The notes: generated by a model not told the origin, from the sequence alone. DNA of 64,000 nt from Sporosarcina sp. (GCA_029263895.1 JARIDO010000035.1:62001-126000), one strand, 5' to 3'; counted from the stretch's first letter, positions 37,649 through 47,576 are shown. Made by a program: numbers and translations.

Positions 37649-38458
37649 ATGTCAACAATTGTTTTTGTAGGAGCAGGATCCATGGCGGAAGCGGTGATTG
37701 CTGGTGTTATAGAAAGCGGTGTTGTAGCGCCATCAGACCTACATGTTATGAATAAGTCAGATGTTGAACGGTTGGTTTTTTTACACAATACGTATGGAAT
37801 ATCGATTCTTTGTGATAAAAAAGAAGCATTGCGTACAGCGGAACTAATCGTCCTTGCGACGAAGCCGAAAGACATTCATTATGCAATGGAAGATATTTCT
37901 CCATACGTCCAAAAAGACGCAGCGGTGTTGTCTGTGATTGCTGGGATTTCAATAGAAACGATTGAGCGAGGACTTGGTGTAAGGGCGATTGGAAGGTCGA
38001 TGCCTAATACTTCAGCTACTATTAGAAAGTCAGCTACAGGAGTCGCATGGAATAGTGCAGTACAACCTGACATGAAGAAACTGATTCTATCGTTGCTAAG
38101 TGCAATTGGTATTGTAAAAGAAGTAGATGAAGATGACCTTCATACAGTTACTGCCCTATCTGGAAGTGGACCAGCATATGTCTACTATTTGGCTGAAGCG
38201 TTAGAAAGTGCCGCAATAGCAAATGGCCTGACACAAACCGTAGCACGGGAATTAATTATACAAACATTGAATGGCGCAGCCACCATGTTGAAAGAAACTG
38301 GAATGGAACCTGCCCTATTACGAGAAAACGTAACGAGTCCGGGTGGAACAACGGAGGCAGGTTTAAAAGCACTTGCGAAAGGTCAATTTAAAGAAGTGGT
38401 TTCGAGTTGTATTGAGCAAGCAGCTTTAAGATCGCGTGAGTTGGGTAAACAGATATAG
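37649..38458 (+). CDS. proC: Pyrroline-5-carboxylate reductase
   Basis: 269 residues. The NAD(P) motif is IVFVGAGSMAEAV, and the C-terminal dimer domain has the family signature SGSGPAYVYYLAEAL and ENVTSPGGTTEAGL. It reduces pyrroline-5-carboxylate to proline. ATG 37649 follows AAGGGG with 9 bases between; the in-frame TTG at 37640 overlaps that site. It corresponds to B. subtilis proI (yqjO). The T-box leader directly upstream makes it responsive to proline supply. Confidence 0.95.
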   Translation: MSTIVFVGAGSMAEAVIAGVIESGVVAPSDLHVMNKSDVERLVFLHNTYGISILCDKKEALRTAELIVLATKPKDIHYAMEDISPYVQKDAAVLSVIAGISIETIERGLGVRAIGRSMPNTSATIRKSATGVAWNSAVQPDMKKLILSLLSAIGIVKEVDEDDLHTVTALSGSGPAYVYYLAEALESAAIANGLTQTVARELIIQTLNGAATMLKETGMEPALLRENVTSPGGTTEAGLKALAKGQFKEVVSSCIEQAALRSRELGKQI

Positions 38459-38541
38459 TTCGGATCATTTGATATAGTTAAATGAGATTATGAATAATAA
38501 TCGAGTACGTTAACGAACACGATACGAGGAGGCAATTACTG

Positions 38542-39558
38542 ATGGCGAAATTATTCGAACCATATACACTACGAGATGTAGCATTTAAAAATAGAATTGT
38601 TATGGCACCTATGTGTATGTATTCAAGTCATAATGAAGATGGTGCTGTGGAAAATTGGCATAAAACGCATTATGCGTCACGTGCTGTCGGACAAATTGGA
38701 TTGCTCATTGTTGAAGCGACAGCTGTTCAACCACAAGGTCGTATTTCCGCGCAAGATCTCGGGATATGGAATGACGAACATGTGATTGGTCTATCTGAAA
38801 TTGTTAGTTTAATGCATGAGCATGGTGCAAAAGCAGGAATTCAATTAGCACATGCAGGTCGTAAAGCGACTGTTGATGGGGCAATATATGCACCGTCGGC
38901 ACTTGCATTTGATAGCAAATATAAAACACCTGTTGAAATGACACTGGATGACATCCAAGAAACCGTTCAAGCATTTAAAGATGGAGCGATTCGCGCTAAA
39001 AAAGCAGGTTTCGATGTACTAGAATTGCATGGAGCACATGGCTATTTAATCAATGAATATCTTTCTCCTTTAACAAACAAAAGAACTGATCATTACGGTG
39101 GTTCCACAGAAAATCGTTACCGCTTTTTAAGGGAAATCATTGACGCAGTACGTAACGTTTGGAATGGTCCATTGTTCGTAAGGATCTCAGCTCATGATTA
39201 CACAGATGGCGGAATGACACCTGAAGCCTATATTGAAATGGTAAAGTGGATGAAAGAACAGGATGTAGATCTTATAGATGTGAGTTCTGGTGCAGTAGTC
39301 CCTGCTCGAATTGATACGTTTCCTGGATATCAAGTTCCCTTTGCAGAAGTAATTAAAAAAGGAGCTACAATTCCAACAGGAGCAGTCGGGCTCATTACTT
39401 CAGGTATCCAAGCGGAAGAAATTCTGAAAAATAATCGTGCAGACCTAGTATTCCTTGCACGAGAATTATTACGTGATCCTTATTGGGCATATTCTGCCGC
39501 GAAAGAATTAGGCGTTGAAATCACTGCACCGAAACAATATGAACGTGGATGGGTGTAA
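38542..39558 (+). CDS. namA: NADPH dehydrogenase NamA (old yellow enzyme)
   Basis: 338 residues, the length of B. subtilis YqjM. FMN-site features are present: MAPMCMYSS near residue 21 with the Cys that tunes the flavin, the His pair in QLAHAGRKA and [14 protein letters not shown], and the C-terminal [12 protein letters not shown]. It reduces activated C=C bonds in unsaturated carbonyls and nitro compounds using NADPH. GAGGAGG precedes the ATG. It lies 83 bases after proC without an obvious terminator between, so read-through is possible. Confidence 0.95.
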   Translation: MAKLFEPYTLRDVAFKNRIVMAPMCMYSSHNEDGAVENWHKTHYASRAVGQIGLLIVEATAVQPQGRISAQDLGIWNDEHVIGLSEIVSLMHEHGAKAGIQLAHAGRKATVDGAIYAPSALAFDSKYKTPVEMTLDDIQETVQAFKDGAIRAKKAGFDVLELHGAHGYLINEYLSPLTNKRTDHYGGSTENRYRFLREIIDAVRNVWNGPLFVRISAHDYTDGGMTPEAYIEMVKWMKEQDVDLIDVSSGAVVPARIDTFPGYQVPFAEVIKKGATIPTGAVGLITSGIQAEEILKNNRADLVFLARELLRDPYWAYSAAKELGVEITAPKQYERGWV

Positions 39559-39616
39559 ACGGTTGTGACGCTTGAAAAAGAGTATCATTAAGTGGGACAA
39601 AAAAACAAACAAAAAC

Positions 39617-39651
39617 GTCCAATTCACATATGAATTCTCTAGAAATTGGAC
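39617..39651. repeat. Inverted repeat downstream of namA
   Basis: GTCCAATT and AATTGGAC flank a 19-base loop that has its own AATTC/GAATT pairing. No T run follows on the plus strand, but an A-rich stretch before it gives T-rich sequence on the minus strand. It may trim or stabilise the namA message. Confidence 0.6.
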
Positions 39652-39715
39652 ACGCTTCACGAATTAAATAATTTTTAAATGAAAAAAATTAAAACACTTT
39701 TTAAAAACACACTCA

Positions 39716-39757
39716 TTAACTCAAACTCTTCTAATACATTAGAAGAGTTTGAGTTAA
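39716..39757. terminator. Strong bidirectional terminator
   Basis: 18 or more paired bases (TTAACTCAAACTCTTCTAAT with its complement) around a 3-5 base loop, followed by ATTTTTT. It separates namA from the convergent methyltransferase gene. Confidence 0.92.
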
Positions 39758-39769
39758 TTTTTTATGAGA

Positions 39770-40516
39770 CTATGCTTTGATTACTTTAATTCTATAGCTC
39801 AGACATTCTGATAAAGAAACATTTTTATTATATTTCCAGTTCTGAAAATCCATTGCTCCACCAGGATAATATGCAGTTATTTTTAAATCTGCACTTTTAC
39901 ATAAGTCGTAAATTTCATCAGTTGAATAACAAGATAGCGATTGCGTGTGTTTTTCTTTAGACTTACTTTCCTCCCACCAGGTGTCTGTCATTCGATTTAG
40001 TAATTCATCATAACCGTAAATTCTTATTACATTTAAATTAGGATAAGGCATCATCTCTTCCCCATTTACTTTTTTCCAGTAGTTGGGTTGATATATGTCA
40101 ATTAAAGCCACGCCATCTTCGTTTAGCCAATTATGAATTCTTTTTAGTAGTGTCAATTGTTCTTTATCAGAACCAATTCCAAAGCCATCTATATATAGGA
40201 TTGTATCGAAAGTGCTGCTTATATCAATATCATAAAAACTACCACATAGTGATGTTACATTTTTCGTATCAATTCGTTTTGCAAATTCGACCATTTCAGG
40301 TACTAATTCTACTGTTGTAATATCTTTATTAAACATTGAGAGACTTCGGGATAATGCTCCATTTCCAGCACCGAGCTCTAAAACAGTCGTAAAATGCTTT
40401 CCAATCTGCTCAACAATCTCTTCCACGACATCAAATGAAATAGTAGATAGATCTAATATTCCTTCAGACAATTCAAATTGTTTTTTATAGAAAGCTTGAG
40501 CTTCTACTTCGTTCAC
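39770..40516 (-). CDS. Class I SAM-dependent methyltransferase
   Basis: 248 residues with motif I VLELGAGNGALSRSL near residue 41 and an acidic motif II (TTVELVPEM). Tyr-rich loops follow (NYWKKVNGEEMMPYPN). The start is GTG 40516 after AGGAGGAGTG. It is unrelated in sequence to the methyltransferase near 7 kb outside the SAM site. The substrate is unknown; it may act on a small molecule. Long A+T-rich flanks and no operon partner suggest an accessory gene. Confidence 0.8.
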   Translation of the reverse strand: MNEVEAQAFYKKQFELSEGILDLSTISFDVVEEIVEQIGKHFTTVLELGAGNGALSRSLSMFNKDITTVELVPEMVEFAKRIDTKNVTSLCGSFYDIDISSTFDTILYIDGFGIGSDKEQLTLLKRIHNWLNEDGVALIDIYQPNYWKKVNGEEMMPYPNLNVIRIYGYDELLNRMTDTWWEESKSKEKHTQSLSCYSTDEIYDLCKSADLKITAYYPGGAMDFQNWKYNKNVSLSECLSYRIKVIKA

Positions 40517-40804
40517 TTAAACACTCCTCCTGTAAATTTTTAATTTTTACAGGAAATTCACAAAGTTTAAAATCCCCATAAATGAGTCCTCCTAACAAAA
40601 TGAAATAAATTACTAGTGTATCTAGATTCTCTGTCCTACTATTATTTGACAGAAAAGTAGAGATTTCTTTAACATTTACTTATTGTTATAAATGGTCCGA
40701 TTCGTATGAGAAAAAGCACAAGATAAGATGTTCTAAAAGCATTTTAAATTACAATAATAGCTATTACCATATGGAATAATTAAACATTTTGCTTATTATT
40801 ATAT

Positions 40805-41254
40805 TTAATTCCTGTTATTGGAATCAAATTCTAACACTTTGTGATTTTCAACTGGCTTTAAATCCCCTTGTTTATTGTCCAAAATAAACAAATCCTCAGC
40901 TTTGATTTCAGAAGACTTCAGTTGAACGGTTTCCAAAACTTCTTTACTTGTGTCTTCTATCACATTTAAAAGGTCACTAAGAAATCTTTTATGATATTCG
41001 CTCTCTTCTATATATCCTTTAGCTAATTCATAAAACTTTAATTTTTGTTCTGGATTATTGGTTGATTCAGCTGATTTTTCAGCATTCCTTGCATTTTTAA
41101 GTGCCTCTTCCATTTTTGCATTACTTTTTTCTTTAACTTTTATCTTTATTGTATCAATAACAAAAGCAGTAATTTCTTGACCAAAATTAGTAATAACAAA
41201 TTTAACAACCGGCCAAATCATTTTGATAAACCTATTTATAGCTTTCTTTTTCAT
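40805..41254 (-). CDS. Hypothetical protein with N-terminal hydrophobic helix and coiled-coil
   Basis: 149 residues. A basic start (MKKKAINRFIKMIW) runs into an amphipathic or hydrophobic stretch to about residue 37, then a Lys/Glu/Ala-rich helix (residues 45-85) likely to coil, and a polar tail. I do not recognise any family. AAAGGAGGATTTGACAC is a good ribosome-binding site. The arrangement suggests a small membrane-associated protein facing the cytosol. Flanks of 288 and 409 non-coding bases isolate it. Confidence 0.55.
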   Translation of the reverse strand: MKKKAINRFIKMIWPVVKFVITNFGQEITAFVIDTIKIKVKEKSNAKMEEALKNARNAEKSAESTNNPEQKLKFYELAKGYIEESEYHKRFLSDLLNVIEDTSKEVLETVQLKSSEIKAEDLFILDNKQGDLKPVENHKVLEFDSNNRN

Positions 41255-41632
41255 GTGTCAAATCCTCCTTTATTATATCGTACGAAATGAGAAAAAATTT
41301 TTAACTATAAAATATAGTTTATTCACAACATAGTCTTGTAACGTAAGAATGTAGAATTAATTAGAGTTAAGAATTGCGTTAAAAGGCGAATTCTACCATT
41401 TATAAGCGCGCCAATACACCACTTGTTTGCTTATAAATAGAATGAATGTTTATCTTTAGAAAAGAACTGTTTTTTCTAGTAGAATAGAAATAACAAAAGT
41501 ATTTAAAACGATTACATTCAAGGCATACACTCCCATAAGTTAAGTATTGAGTGCTTTTGTTGAAATACAAGCACCTATTTACATTCATATACCATTGTAC
41601 CAATAAAAACCAAAATAAGTAATTAGAAAAAT
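41255..41632. other. Intergenic region, no gene seen
   Basis: About 380 A+T-rich bases. Reading frames present here lack ribosome-binding sites and have unlikely composition. I see no repeat or RNA motif apart from the terminator that follows. Confidence 0.6.
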
Positions 41633-41664
41633 AAAAAAGCATCGCTAAAGAGCGTTGCTTTTTT
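41633..41664 (-). terminator. Terminator of the rnz gene
   Basis: Arms AAAAAAGCATCGCT and AGCGTTGCTTTTTT (one mismatch) around AAAG; T run on the minus strand. It overlaps the last base of the rnz stop codon. Confidence 0.9.
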
Positions 41665-42608
41665 CAATCAGTACTTAAACATAACTCTCCGTCTCGCCAT
41701 TCGAAACAAGCGAAGTCTTCTGCGATATAGATACTTGGGAAAACGGTTGTTCCCTGCTGGCGTAAGTTCACAATATCACTAGGCATAAATCGTGCACTAA
41801 TATGGTTTGCGATAAGTGTTTTAACGTTAGCTTTTACAGCGACGTTAGCCGCATCTGTAATGGTCGAATGACCATATTCTATTGCTAAATTTCCGGTCTC
41901 ATTATCAAACGTTGCTTCATGCACTAAAACATCTGCATTTTTAGCTAGTTCAATGGAGGCATCACAATAACTTGTATCGCCTACTATTGTGACGATGAAT
42001 CCATCTTGAGGATCACCTGTTACGTCATCGCTATAAACAATATTGCCATTAGATAACGTGACGTCTTTCCCCTCCTTTAATTCTTTTAATAACGGCCCTT
42101 TTGGAACACCAGCTTCGTTTGTTTTGTCGATGAGCAATTTGCCTGGTAATTGCTTTTGCTCTATTCTGTATCCTAAACATGGGACGACATGTTGCAATGC
42201 ACTGGCCGTTACAGAGAACTTCTCATCGTCAATAATTATGCCTTCTTCAATCTCGTGAATAATGAGTTCGTAGTTAAAATGTGTTTTAGTGATCCTTTGT
42301 GTTGTTTCTAACCATTCTTTAATACCGACTGGTCCGAAGATTTCTAGTTTTTCTTCGCCACCTAAAAAAGAACGGGAGCCAAGTAAACCGGGTAAACCGA
42401 AAATATGATCACCGTGTAAGTGCGTGATGAAAATCTTTGTGATTTTACGTGGTTTTAGCGGCGTATGTAAAATTTGATGTTGGGTAGCTTCTCCACAATC
42501 AAACAGCCAATACCCTTCTCCTTCAGCAGATAAATTCATAATAAGAGCGGAAGTATTACGCATTTTTGAAGGCATGCCTGCACCGGTCCCTAAAAATTGA
42601 AGTTCCAA
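41664..42608 (-). CDS. rnz: Ribonuclease Z
   Basis: 314 residues. The zinc motif ITHLHGDHIFGLPG is at 61-74, with further His in the downstream GHSTITDA and NHISARF segments, and LFLGTGAG-type start ELQFLGTGAGMPSK. It cuts tRNA precursors 3' of the discriminator when CCA is not encoded. The start is TTG 42608 after GGAGGGAG. The place next to dinB follows the B. subtilis yqjH-yqjK region. Confidence 0.95.
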   Translation of the reverse strand: MELQFLGTGAGMPSKMRNTSALIMNLSAEGEGYWLFDCGEATQHQILHTPLKPRKITKIFITHLHGDHIFGLPGLLGSRSFLGGEEKLEIFGPVGIKEWLETTQRITKTHFNYELIIHEIEEGIIIDDEKFSVTASALQHVVPCLGYRIEQKQLPGKLLIDKTNEAGVPKGPLLKELKEGKDVTLSNGNIVYSDDVTGDPQDGFIVTIVGDTSYCDASIELAKNADVLVHEATFDNETGNLAIEYGHSTITDAANVAVKANVKTLIANHISARFMPSDIVNLRQQGTTVFPSIYIAEDFACFEWRDGELCLSTD

Positions 42609-42628
42609 TCGAACTCCCTCCTCTTTTA

Positions 42629-43813
42629 CTAATTGCCTCTTTTGATCGTACCAGGACCGAATTTTTCGTCCAACTTTGAAACGAGAACATTCATCTGTTC
42701 GTCTTTTGCGTGTTTTTCATAATTGTATATGGATAGTTGTTCATGTAGCTCATTCATCGAAACGACATTGGATACTGTAATACCTAGTAACCGTATAGGT
42801 TCACCATCCCAATGCGTTTTAAACATTTCGCTAGCTTCATTGTAAATGTCTTCTGCTTTATAAATGGGATTAAGAAGTGAACGACTGCGCGTTTGGTTAC
42901 GCCAATCTGATGTTCGTATTTGAATCATGATAACAGATCCAGCAAGTTGGTTTTGATCTAGTCGAGTAGCGATTTTTTGCGCCAACCATTTAAATTTATC
43001 GAGACACTCCATTAAATCAGTTGCGTCAATTGGTAGTGTCGTTGAACTACCGACACTTTTTCTTTCTTCTGCTGCTTCAGGATCGACAGGTCGGTGATCG
43101 ACTCCGTTTGCACGATGATGAAGTCTTAACCCATTCTTACCTAAAGATGTTTTCACCTTTAATTCATCTGCATTTGCTAAATCACCAATCGTATGAATGC
43201 CGAGTGCGTGTAATTTTTCTTCTGTACTTTTACCGATACCGTGCATTTCGATCACAGGTAGTGGCCAAAGTAATGATTCAATTTGTCGTTTTCGTAAAAT
43301 GGTAATGCCCATCGGTTTTTTCATATCGGATGCAGTCTTAGCTAGAAATTTGTTAGGTGCAATCCCAATAGAACACGGTAAATCTAGCTCGCGCAACAAG
43401 CGTTGTTGCATATCCGTAGCGATGCCCCATGCACTTGTTAAGCCGCCAATCGCTGTAATATCTATGTAAGCCTCATCGATTGAAACGGGTTCAACGAGAT
43501 CTGTATAGGTACGTAATATTGTGAAAACAGCGTTGGACGCATTGCGATATTTCTCGAAATCAGGTGGCACAATGACGAGTTCGGGACAAAGTCTTCTTGC
43601 TTCTCCAACTGTCATCGTCGTATAAATGCCGAGTGCTCGTGCTTCATACGAACAAGTTACAAGAATGCCACGACGTTCTTTCGGATTTCCAGCAACCGCC
43701 ATTGGGATGCCTTTTAAGGAAGGGTCATGGGATTGTTCAACAGAAGCGAAAAAACTATTCATATCTAGATGAAGGATTACCTTTGCACTAGATGTAACAG
43801 TTGCACCCACCAT
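42629..43813 (-). CDS. dinB: DNA polymerase IV
   Basis: 394 residues. The palm motifs HLDMNSFFASVEQ and VSIDEAYIDIT supply the metal-binding acids; GIAPNKFLAKTASDMKKPMG is the conserved DinB segment, followed by HhH and little-finger parts. It extends mismatched or damaged ends with low fidelity. GGAGGGG precedes the ATG. In contrast to uvrX no LexA box is seen in the 70 bases upstream. It is 20 bases from rnz in the same direction. Confidence 0.95.
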   Translation of the reverse strand: MVGATVTSSAKVILHLDMNSFFASVEQSHDPSLKGIPMAVAGNPKERRGILVTCSYEARALGIYTTMTVGEARRLCPELVIVPPDFEKYRNASNAVFTILRTYTDLVEPVSIDEAYIDITAIGGLTSAWGIATDMQQRLLRELDLPCSIGIAPNKFLAKTASDMKKPMGITILRKRQIESLLWPLPVIEMHGIGKSTEEKLHALGIHTIGDLANADELKVKTSLGKNGLRLHHRANGVDHRPVDPEAAEERKSVGSSTTLPIDATDLMECLDKFKWLAQKIATRLDQNQLAGSVIMIQIRTSDWRNQTRSRSLLNPIYKAEDIYNEASEMFKTHWDGEPIRLLGITVSNVVSMNELHEQLSIYNYEKHAKDEQMNVLVSKLDEKFGPGTIKRGN

Positions 43814-43845
43814 AAACCCCTCCGTCCTTTTATATCATTATAAAG

Positions 43846-43879
43846 CACAAGCCGAGCAGCTGTCACTGCTCGGCTTGTG
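43846..43879. terminator. Hairpin terminator between cheW-like gene and dinB
   Basis: Perfect 14-base arms CACAAGCCGAGCAG and CTGCTCGGCTTGTG with a 6-base loop. The T tract is short, so termination may be partial and dinB could receive read-through from upstream. Confidence 0.75.
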
Positions 43880-43882
43880 TTT

Positions 43883-44356
43883 TCAATTTTGTGCTAATTG
43901 TGCTTCGACGTATTCTTCAATATCGTCCATTCCTTTTAACGATTTTGACAAAATTTCTGGATCTACTACTGTGATCATTCGATTTTCTAAGTTAGCCACA
44001 GTTGTAAAGTACGCAGTTTTTGAATAAGCCATTAAGCCTGTAGATGTCATTGAGCTTTCTGGAATATCGATTATTTCTTTTGCGTCTAACACTAGTAAAC
44101 CGATATAAAGGTTTTCAGTTTGCACAACGACTACTAAAGCATCTTTATTATCTCTCGCACTATTCCCATAAAGAATTTGTTCAAAGTCGAGAATTGGAAC
44201 TAATTCTTCCCGAATACGCATAAGACCTAACATGTAATCAGGTAAATGCGGTATTCGATTCACTTGTTCCAACAGTTCTATTGATATTACTGACTCTACT
44301 GCCAATGCATATTCTTCTTTACCGCATTGAATTACAACTGCTTTTAAATCATTCAT
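43883..44356 (-). CDS. CheW-like chemotaxis adaptor protein
   Basis: 157 residues, a stand-alone CheW domain: YALAVESVISIELLEQVNRI, then a GLMRIREELVPILDFE core (the usual NLRGxVxPVIDL) and ITVVDPEIL. CheW links receptors to CheA. No other chemotaxis gene is present, so this may be an auxiliary coupling protein. ATG 44356 has better spacing to AGGAGG than the ATG three bases before it. It is 11 bases after the peptidase gene. Confidence 0.85.
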   Translation of the reverse strand: MNDLKAVVIQCGKEEYALAVESVISIELLEQVNRIPHLPDYMLGLMRIREELVPILDFEQILYGNSARDNKDALVVVVQTENLYIGLLVLDAKEIIDIPESSMTSTGLMAYSKTAYFTTVANLENRMITVVDPEILSKSLKGMDDIEEYVEAQLAQN

Positions 44357-44370
44357 CATAAACCTCCTAG

Positions 44371-45492
44371 TTACTTGTTAACTGTTACCCGTACAATTTC
44401 AATCAATAGTTCAGTCAATTTATTTAATTCTTCAACGGGCATACGTTCTTTCTTTGTATGGATTTCTTCGTAGCCGACTGATAATGTCACAGTGGGAATT
44501 CCGGCGCCGTTAAATACATTGCCATCGCTTCCACCACCACTTGTTAACAGTTCTGGCGCTCGCCCGATATTACGAATGGCTACCATTGCCGTCTGTACGA
44601 CTTCTTCATCTTCAGCGAAACTAAATCCTGGATACATAATTTGAACGTCTGTTTCGGCTATACCACCCATTTTTTGAGCAGTTTGTTCAAATGTACGAAC
44701 CATATGTTCAGTTTGAGTTGTTAACTTTTTCGGATCGATTGACCTTGCTTCAGCCAATATTTTCACTTCATCACAAACAATATTCGTTGCCTGCCCACCT
44801 TCGAATCTGCCGATATTTGCAGTTGTTTCAGAATCGATTCGACCAAGTGTCATTGCACTTATTGATTTAGCGGCGATGTTAATAGCAGAAACACCTTTTT
44901 CAGGTGCAACGCCAGCGTGAGCTGTTTTCCCTTGGATGACGGTTTGAAGTTTCGCTTGATATGGAGCGGCTGTTACGATTCCGCCTACTTTACCATCACT
45001 ATCCACTGCATAGCCATACTTCGCTTTAATGTAAGTTGTGTCCATTTCTTTTGCGCCAGCTAGACCGCTTTCTTCGCCAGCAGTAATAATAAACTGAATA
45101 TCACCATGATCCTGTTCAGTTTCTTTTAGTACACGTGCCATTTCAAATAAAGCAGCGATTCCTGCCTTGTCATCAGCACCAAGAATAGTTGTTCCATCTG
45201 AATAGACATAACCGTCCTCTCGAAGTTCGGGGTTAATACCTTGCGCTGGAACAACCGTATCCATATGGCATGTAAAATAAATTGGATCGATACCCTCTTT
45301 GTTTGCTGGAAGTGTAGCGATTAGATTGCCAGCTCCATGTCCACTTCTAGAAGCGGAGTCGTCTTCTACAACCGTGAATCCGAGTGTTTCCATCTTCTTG
45401 GTTAATATATCGGCTATTAATCGTTCGTTTTTAGTTTCAGAATCAATTTGTACAAGTTCAAAGAATTCCTCTAATAATCTTTGTGTATTCAC
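44371..45492 (-). CDS. M20 family metallopeptidase, tripeptidase T-like (YqjE)
   Basis: 373 residues with the M20 zinc ligands in TCHMDTVVP, ILGADDKAG, TAGEESGLAG and AVDSDG. A dimerisation lid (TAHAGVAPEKGVSAI) is inserted in the middle. The closest named proteins are PepT and B. subtilis YqjE (371 residues). Start GTG 45492 follows AAGGAGATGATTT. It probably removes N-terminal residues from short peptides in the cytosol; its constant position after yqjD has no known reason. Confidence 0.88.
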   Translation of the reverse strand: MNTQRLLEEFFELVQIDSETKNERLIADILTKKMETLGFTVVEDDSASRSGHGAGNLIATLPANKEGIDPIYFTCHMDTVVPAQGINPELREDGYVYSDGTTILGADDKAGIAALFEMARVLKETEQDHGDIQFIITAGEESGLAGAKEMDTTYIKAKYGYAVDSDGKVGGIVTAAPYQAKLQTVIQGKTAHAGVAPEKGVSAINIAAKSISAMTLGRIDSETTANIGRFEGGQATNIVCDEVKILAEARSIDPKKLTTQTEHMVRTFEQTAQKMGGIAETDVQIMYPGFSFAEDEEVVQTAMVAIRNIGRAPELLTSGGGSDGNVFNGAGIPTVTLSVGYEEIHTKKERMPVEELNKLTELLIEIVRVTVNK

Positions 45493-45504
45493 AAAATCAT
45501 CTCC

Positions 45505-47052
45505 TTAAAGTGGTATGTTGCCGTGCTTCTTTTTAGGTCTGCTTTCTTGTTTGTTGCGATTCATTTCAAGTGCTTGGAGTAATTTGATGCGTGTTTCGCG
45601 CGGATCAATGACATCGTCGACCATGCCGTGTGAGGCCGCTACATAAGGATTGGCAAATTTCTCACGATATTCTTCAATCTTTTCTGTTCGAGTCTGTTCT
45701 GGATCTTCACTATTTGCAATTTCTTTAGCAAATATAATATTTGCTGCACCAGAGGCTCCCATAACTGCGATTTCAGCATTTGGCCATGCGTACACAATAT
45801 CTGCACCAATTGACTTGGAATTTAAGGCAACATATGCACCACCGAAAGCTTTACGAAGTATAACTGTGATTTTAGGGACAGTTGCTTCTGAGTAAGCATA
45901 AAGGATTTTTGCTCCATGACGGATAATACCCCCGTGCTCCTGTTTGATGCCAGGGAAAAAACCAGTGACATCTTCAAACGTAATAAGTGGTATATTAAAC
46001 GAATCACAAAAACGTATGAAACGTGCGATTTTATCAGATGAGTCAATATCTAAACCACCTGCCATTACTTTTGGTTGGTTACATATTAAACCAACCGATT
46101 CTCCTTTCATTCTTGCCAATCCAATGACTACATTTTTAGCAAATTCTCGCTGCACTTCAAGAAATGACCCTTCATCTACTACTTGTTCGATTACTTTTCG
46201 CACATCATACGGACGTGTTGTCTCAAAAGGAACAATATCCGCTAAGTTTGCACGATAATGATCTTCTTCTTCTCGCGTAAATATCGGTGCTTTTTCAGTA
46301 TTATTTTGAGGTAGATAGGCTAATAATGTACGAACGTCCTTTAATACTGTTTTTTCATCTTTCCCACGGAAATGAGCATTTCCACTAATCGAGTTGTGAA
46401 CCTTTGAACCGCCAAGGTCTTCTGAAGAAATTTTTTCGCCCGTTACGGTTTCGATAACTTTAGGACCAGTGATGAACATTTGGCTCGTCTCATCTGTCAT
46501 GAAAACAAAATCTGTAATCGCGGGTGAATAAACGGCTCCTCCGGCGCAAGGTCCTAAAATGACTGAGATTTGTGGAATAACACCAGAGTATATTGCATTT
46601 CGATAAAAAATTTCCCCATAACCATCTAGTGAAACTACACCTTCTTGAATTCGTGCACCGCCTGAATCGTTTAGGCCGATAAATGGCGCCCCATTTTTGG
46701 CTGCTAAATCCATTACATTGGCTATTTTCATTGCATGCATTTCTCCGAGTGCACCACCAAAAACAGTAAAGTCCTGAGAAAACAAATAGATGGGACGGCC
46801 ATCTATTTTGCCATAACCAGTTACGACGCCGTCTCCAGGTCCTGCTTGTTTGTCCATACCGAAATCGCTTGTTCTATGTGTGACAAAAGGATTCAACTCA
46901 ACGAATGAACCTGCGTCCACTAAGTGTTCGATTCGTTCTCTCGCTGTTAGCTTACCTTTCTCGTGTTGTTTTTCAATACGAGCGTCCCCACCACCGAGTT
47001 CTATTTCTCTTTTTTTATCATATAATTCATTAATTTTATCGTATATATCCAT
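45505..47052 (-). CDS. Acyl-CoA carboxylase carboxyltransferase subunit (YqjD; propionyl/methylmalonyl-CoA type)
   Basis: 515 residues with both halves of the carboxyltransferase fold: FGGALGEMHAMKIANVMDLA and GLNDSGGARIQEGV in the first, IKQEHGGIIRHGAKILYAYS and LRKAFGGAYVALNSKSIGAD in the second. This is the propionyl-CoA carboxylase beta/methylmalonyl-CoA decarboxylase alpha family. It transfers CO2 between biotin and propionyl-CoA. No biotin carboxylase or biotin carrier gene is in the window, so partner subunits must be encoded elsewhere. AAAGGAG precedes the ATG; mce ends 3 bases before its start. Confidence 0.92.
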   Translation of the reverse strand: MDIYDKINELYDKKREIELGGGDARIEKQHEKGKLTARERIEHLVDAGSFVELNPFVTHRTSDFGMDKQAGPGDGVVTGYGKIDGRPIYLFSQDFTVFGGALGEMHAMKIANVMDLAAKNGAPFIGLNDSGGARIQEGVVSLDGYGEIFYRNAIYSGVIPQISVILGPCAGGAVYSPAITDFVFMTDETSQMFITGPKVIETVTGEKISSEDLGGSKVHNSISGNAHFRGKDEKTVLKDVRTLLAYLPQNNTEKAPIFTREEEDHYRANLADIVPFETTRPYDVRKVIEQVVDEGSFLEVQREFAKNVVIGLARMKGESVGLICNQPKVMAGGLDIDSSDKIARFIRFCDSFNIPLITFEDVTGFFPGIKQEHGGIIRHGAKILYAYSEATVPKITVILRKAFGGAYVALNSKSIGADIVYAWPNAEIAVMGASGAANIIFAKEIANSEDPEQTRTEKIEEYREKFANPYVAASHGMVDDVIDPRETRIKLLQALEMNRNKQESRPKKKHGNIPL

Positions 47053-47055
47053 TTC

Positions 47056-47469
47056 TCATTCTCCTTTGCTGCTTTTGTCACATAATTCAAATAGAACTCC
47101 AAATGATGATTTAGGATGGAGGAATGCGACTTGCGCTCCGCCTGCACCAATTTTTGGTTGTTTGTCTACTAAATGAACCCCTAATTCATGTAATTCGACC
47201 ATTCTGGAGCGGATATCTGTTACGCCAAACGCGATATGATGAACGCCTTCACCACGTTTTGTAATGAAGTTAGCAATTGCACCGTTGTCACTTAACGGTT
47301 CTAATAACTCAATCTTTGTGTTTCCTGCGTCTATAAAAGCGACTTTGACGTTTTGACTTGCAACTTCTTCGATAGCTAAAAGTTCTAAGCCTAGTGTATG
47401 TATGTAATAGTCCAAAGCGGTATCTATACTCTTTACTGCAATGCCGATATGATCTACTTTTTTCATCAT
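47056..47469 (-). CDS. mce: Methylmalonyl-CoA epimerase
   Basis: 137 residues, glyoxalase fold: VDHIGIAVKSIDTALDYYIH at the start, EGVHHIAFGVTDI in the middle and FLHPKSSFGVLFELC at the end, which carry the metal-binding His and Glu. It converts (2S)- to (2R)-methylmalonyl-CoA, the form used by the mutase. GGGGG lies 4-7 bases before two adjacent ATGs. It is followed at once by the carboxyltransferase gene and completes the propionyl-CoA route with mutAB. Confidence 0.93.
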   Translation of the reverse strand: MMKKVDHIGIAVKSIDTALDYYIHTLGLELLAIEEVASQNVKVAFIDAGNTKIELLEPLSDNGAIANFITKRGEGVHHIAFGVTDIRSRMVELHELGVHLVDKQPKIGAGGAQVAFLHPKSSFGVLFELCDKSSKGE

Positions 47470-47576
47470 TACACCCCCAATTACTATTGTACATATATAT
47501 CGTCGCCTACGCTACATGTTGTGAATTTTAGAAATTCTGTTACTATAAAAGTATCATATGTAAGGAGTTTTGCCCG

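Noticed and set aside
41400..41642. 80-codon minus-strand frame rich in Phe, Tyr and Cys
   Set aside because: No ribosome-binding site and a composition expected from A+T-rich non-coding DNA; it also overlaps the rnz terminator.
43814..43880. Possible LexA box before dinB
   Set aside because: I looked for GAAC-N4-GTTC in the upstream bases and found none; the GC-rich palindrome there is a terminator.
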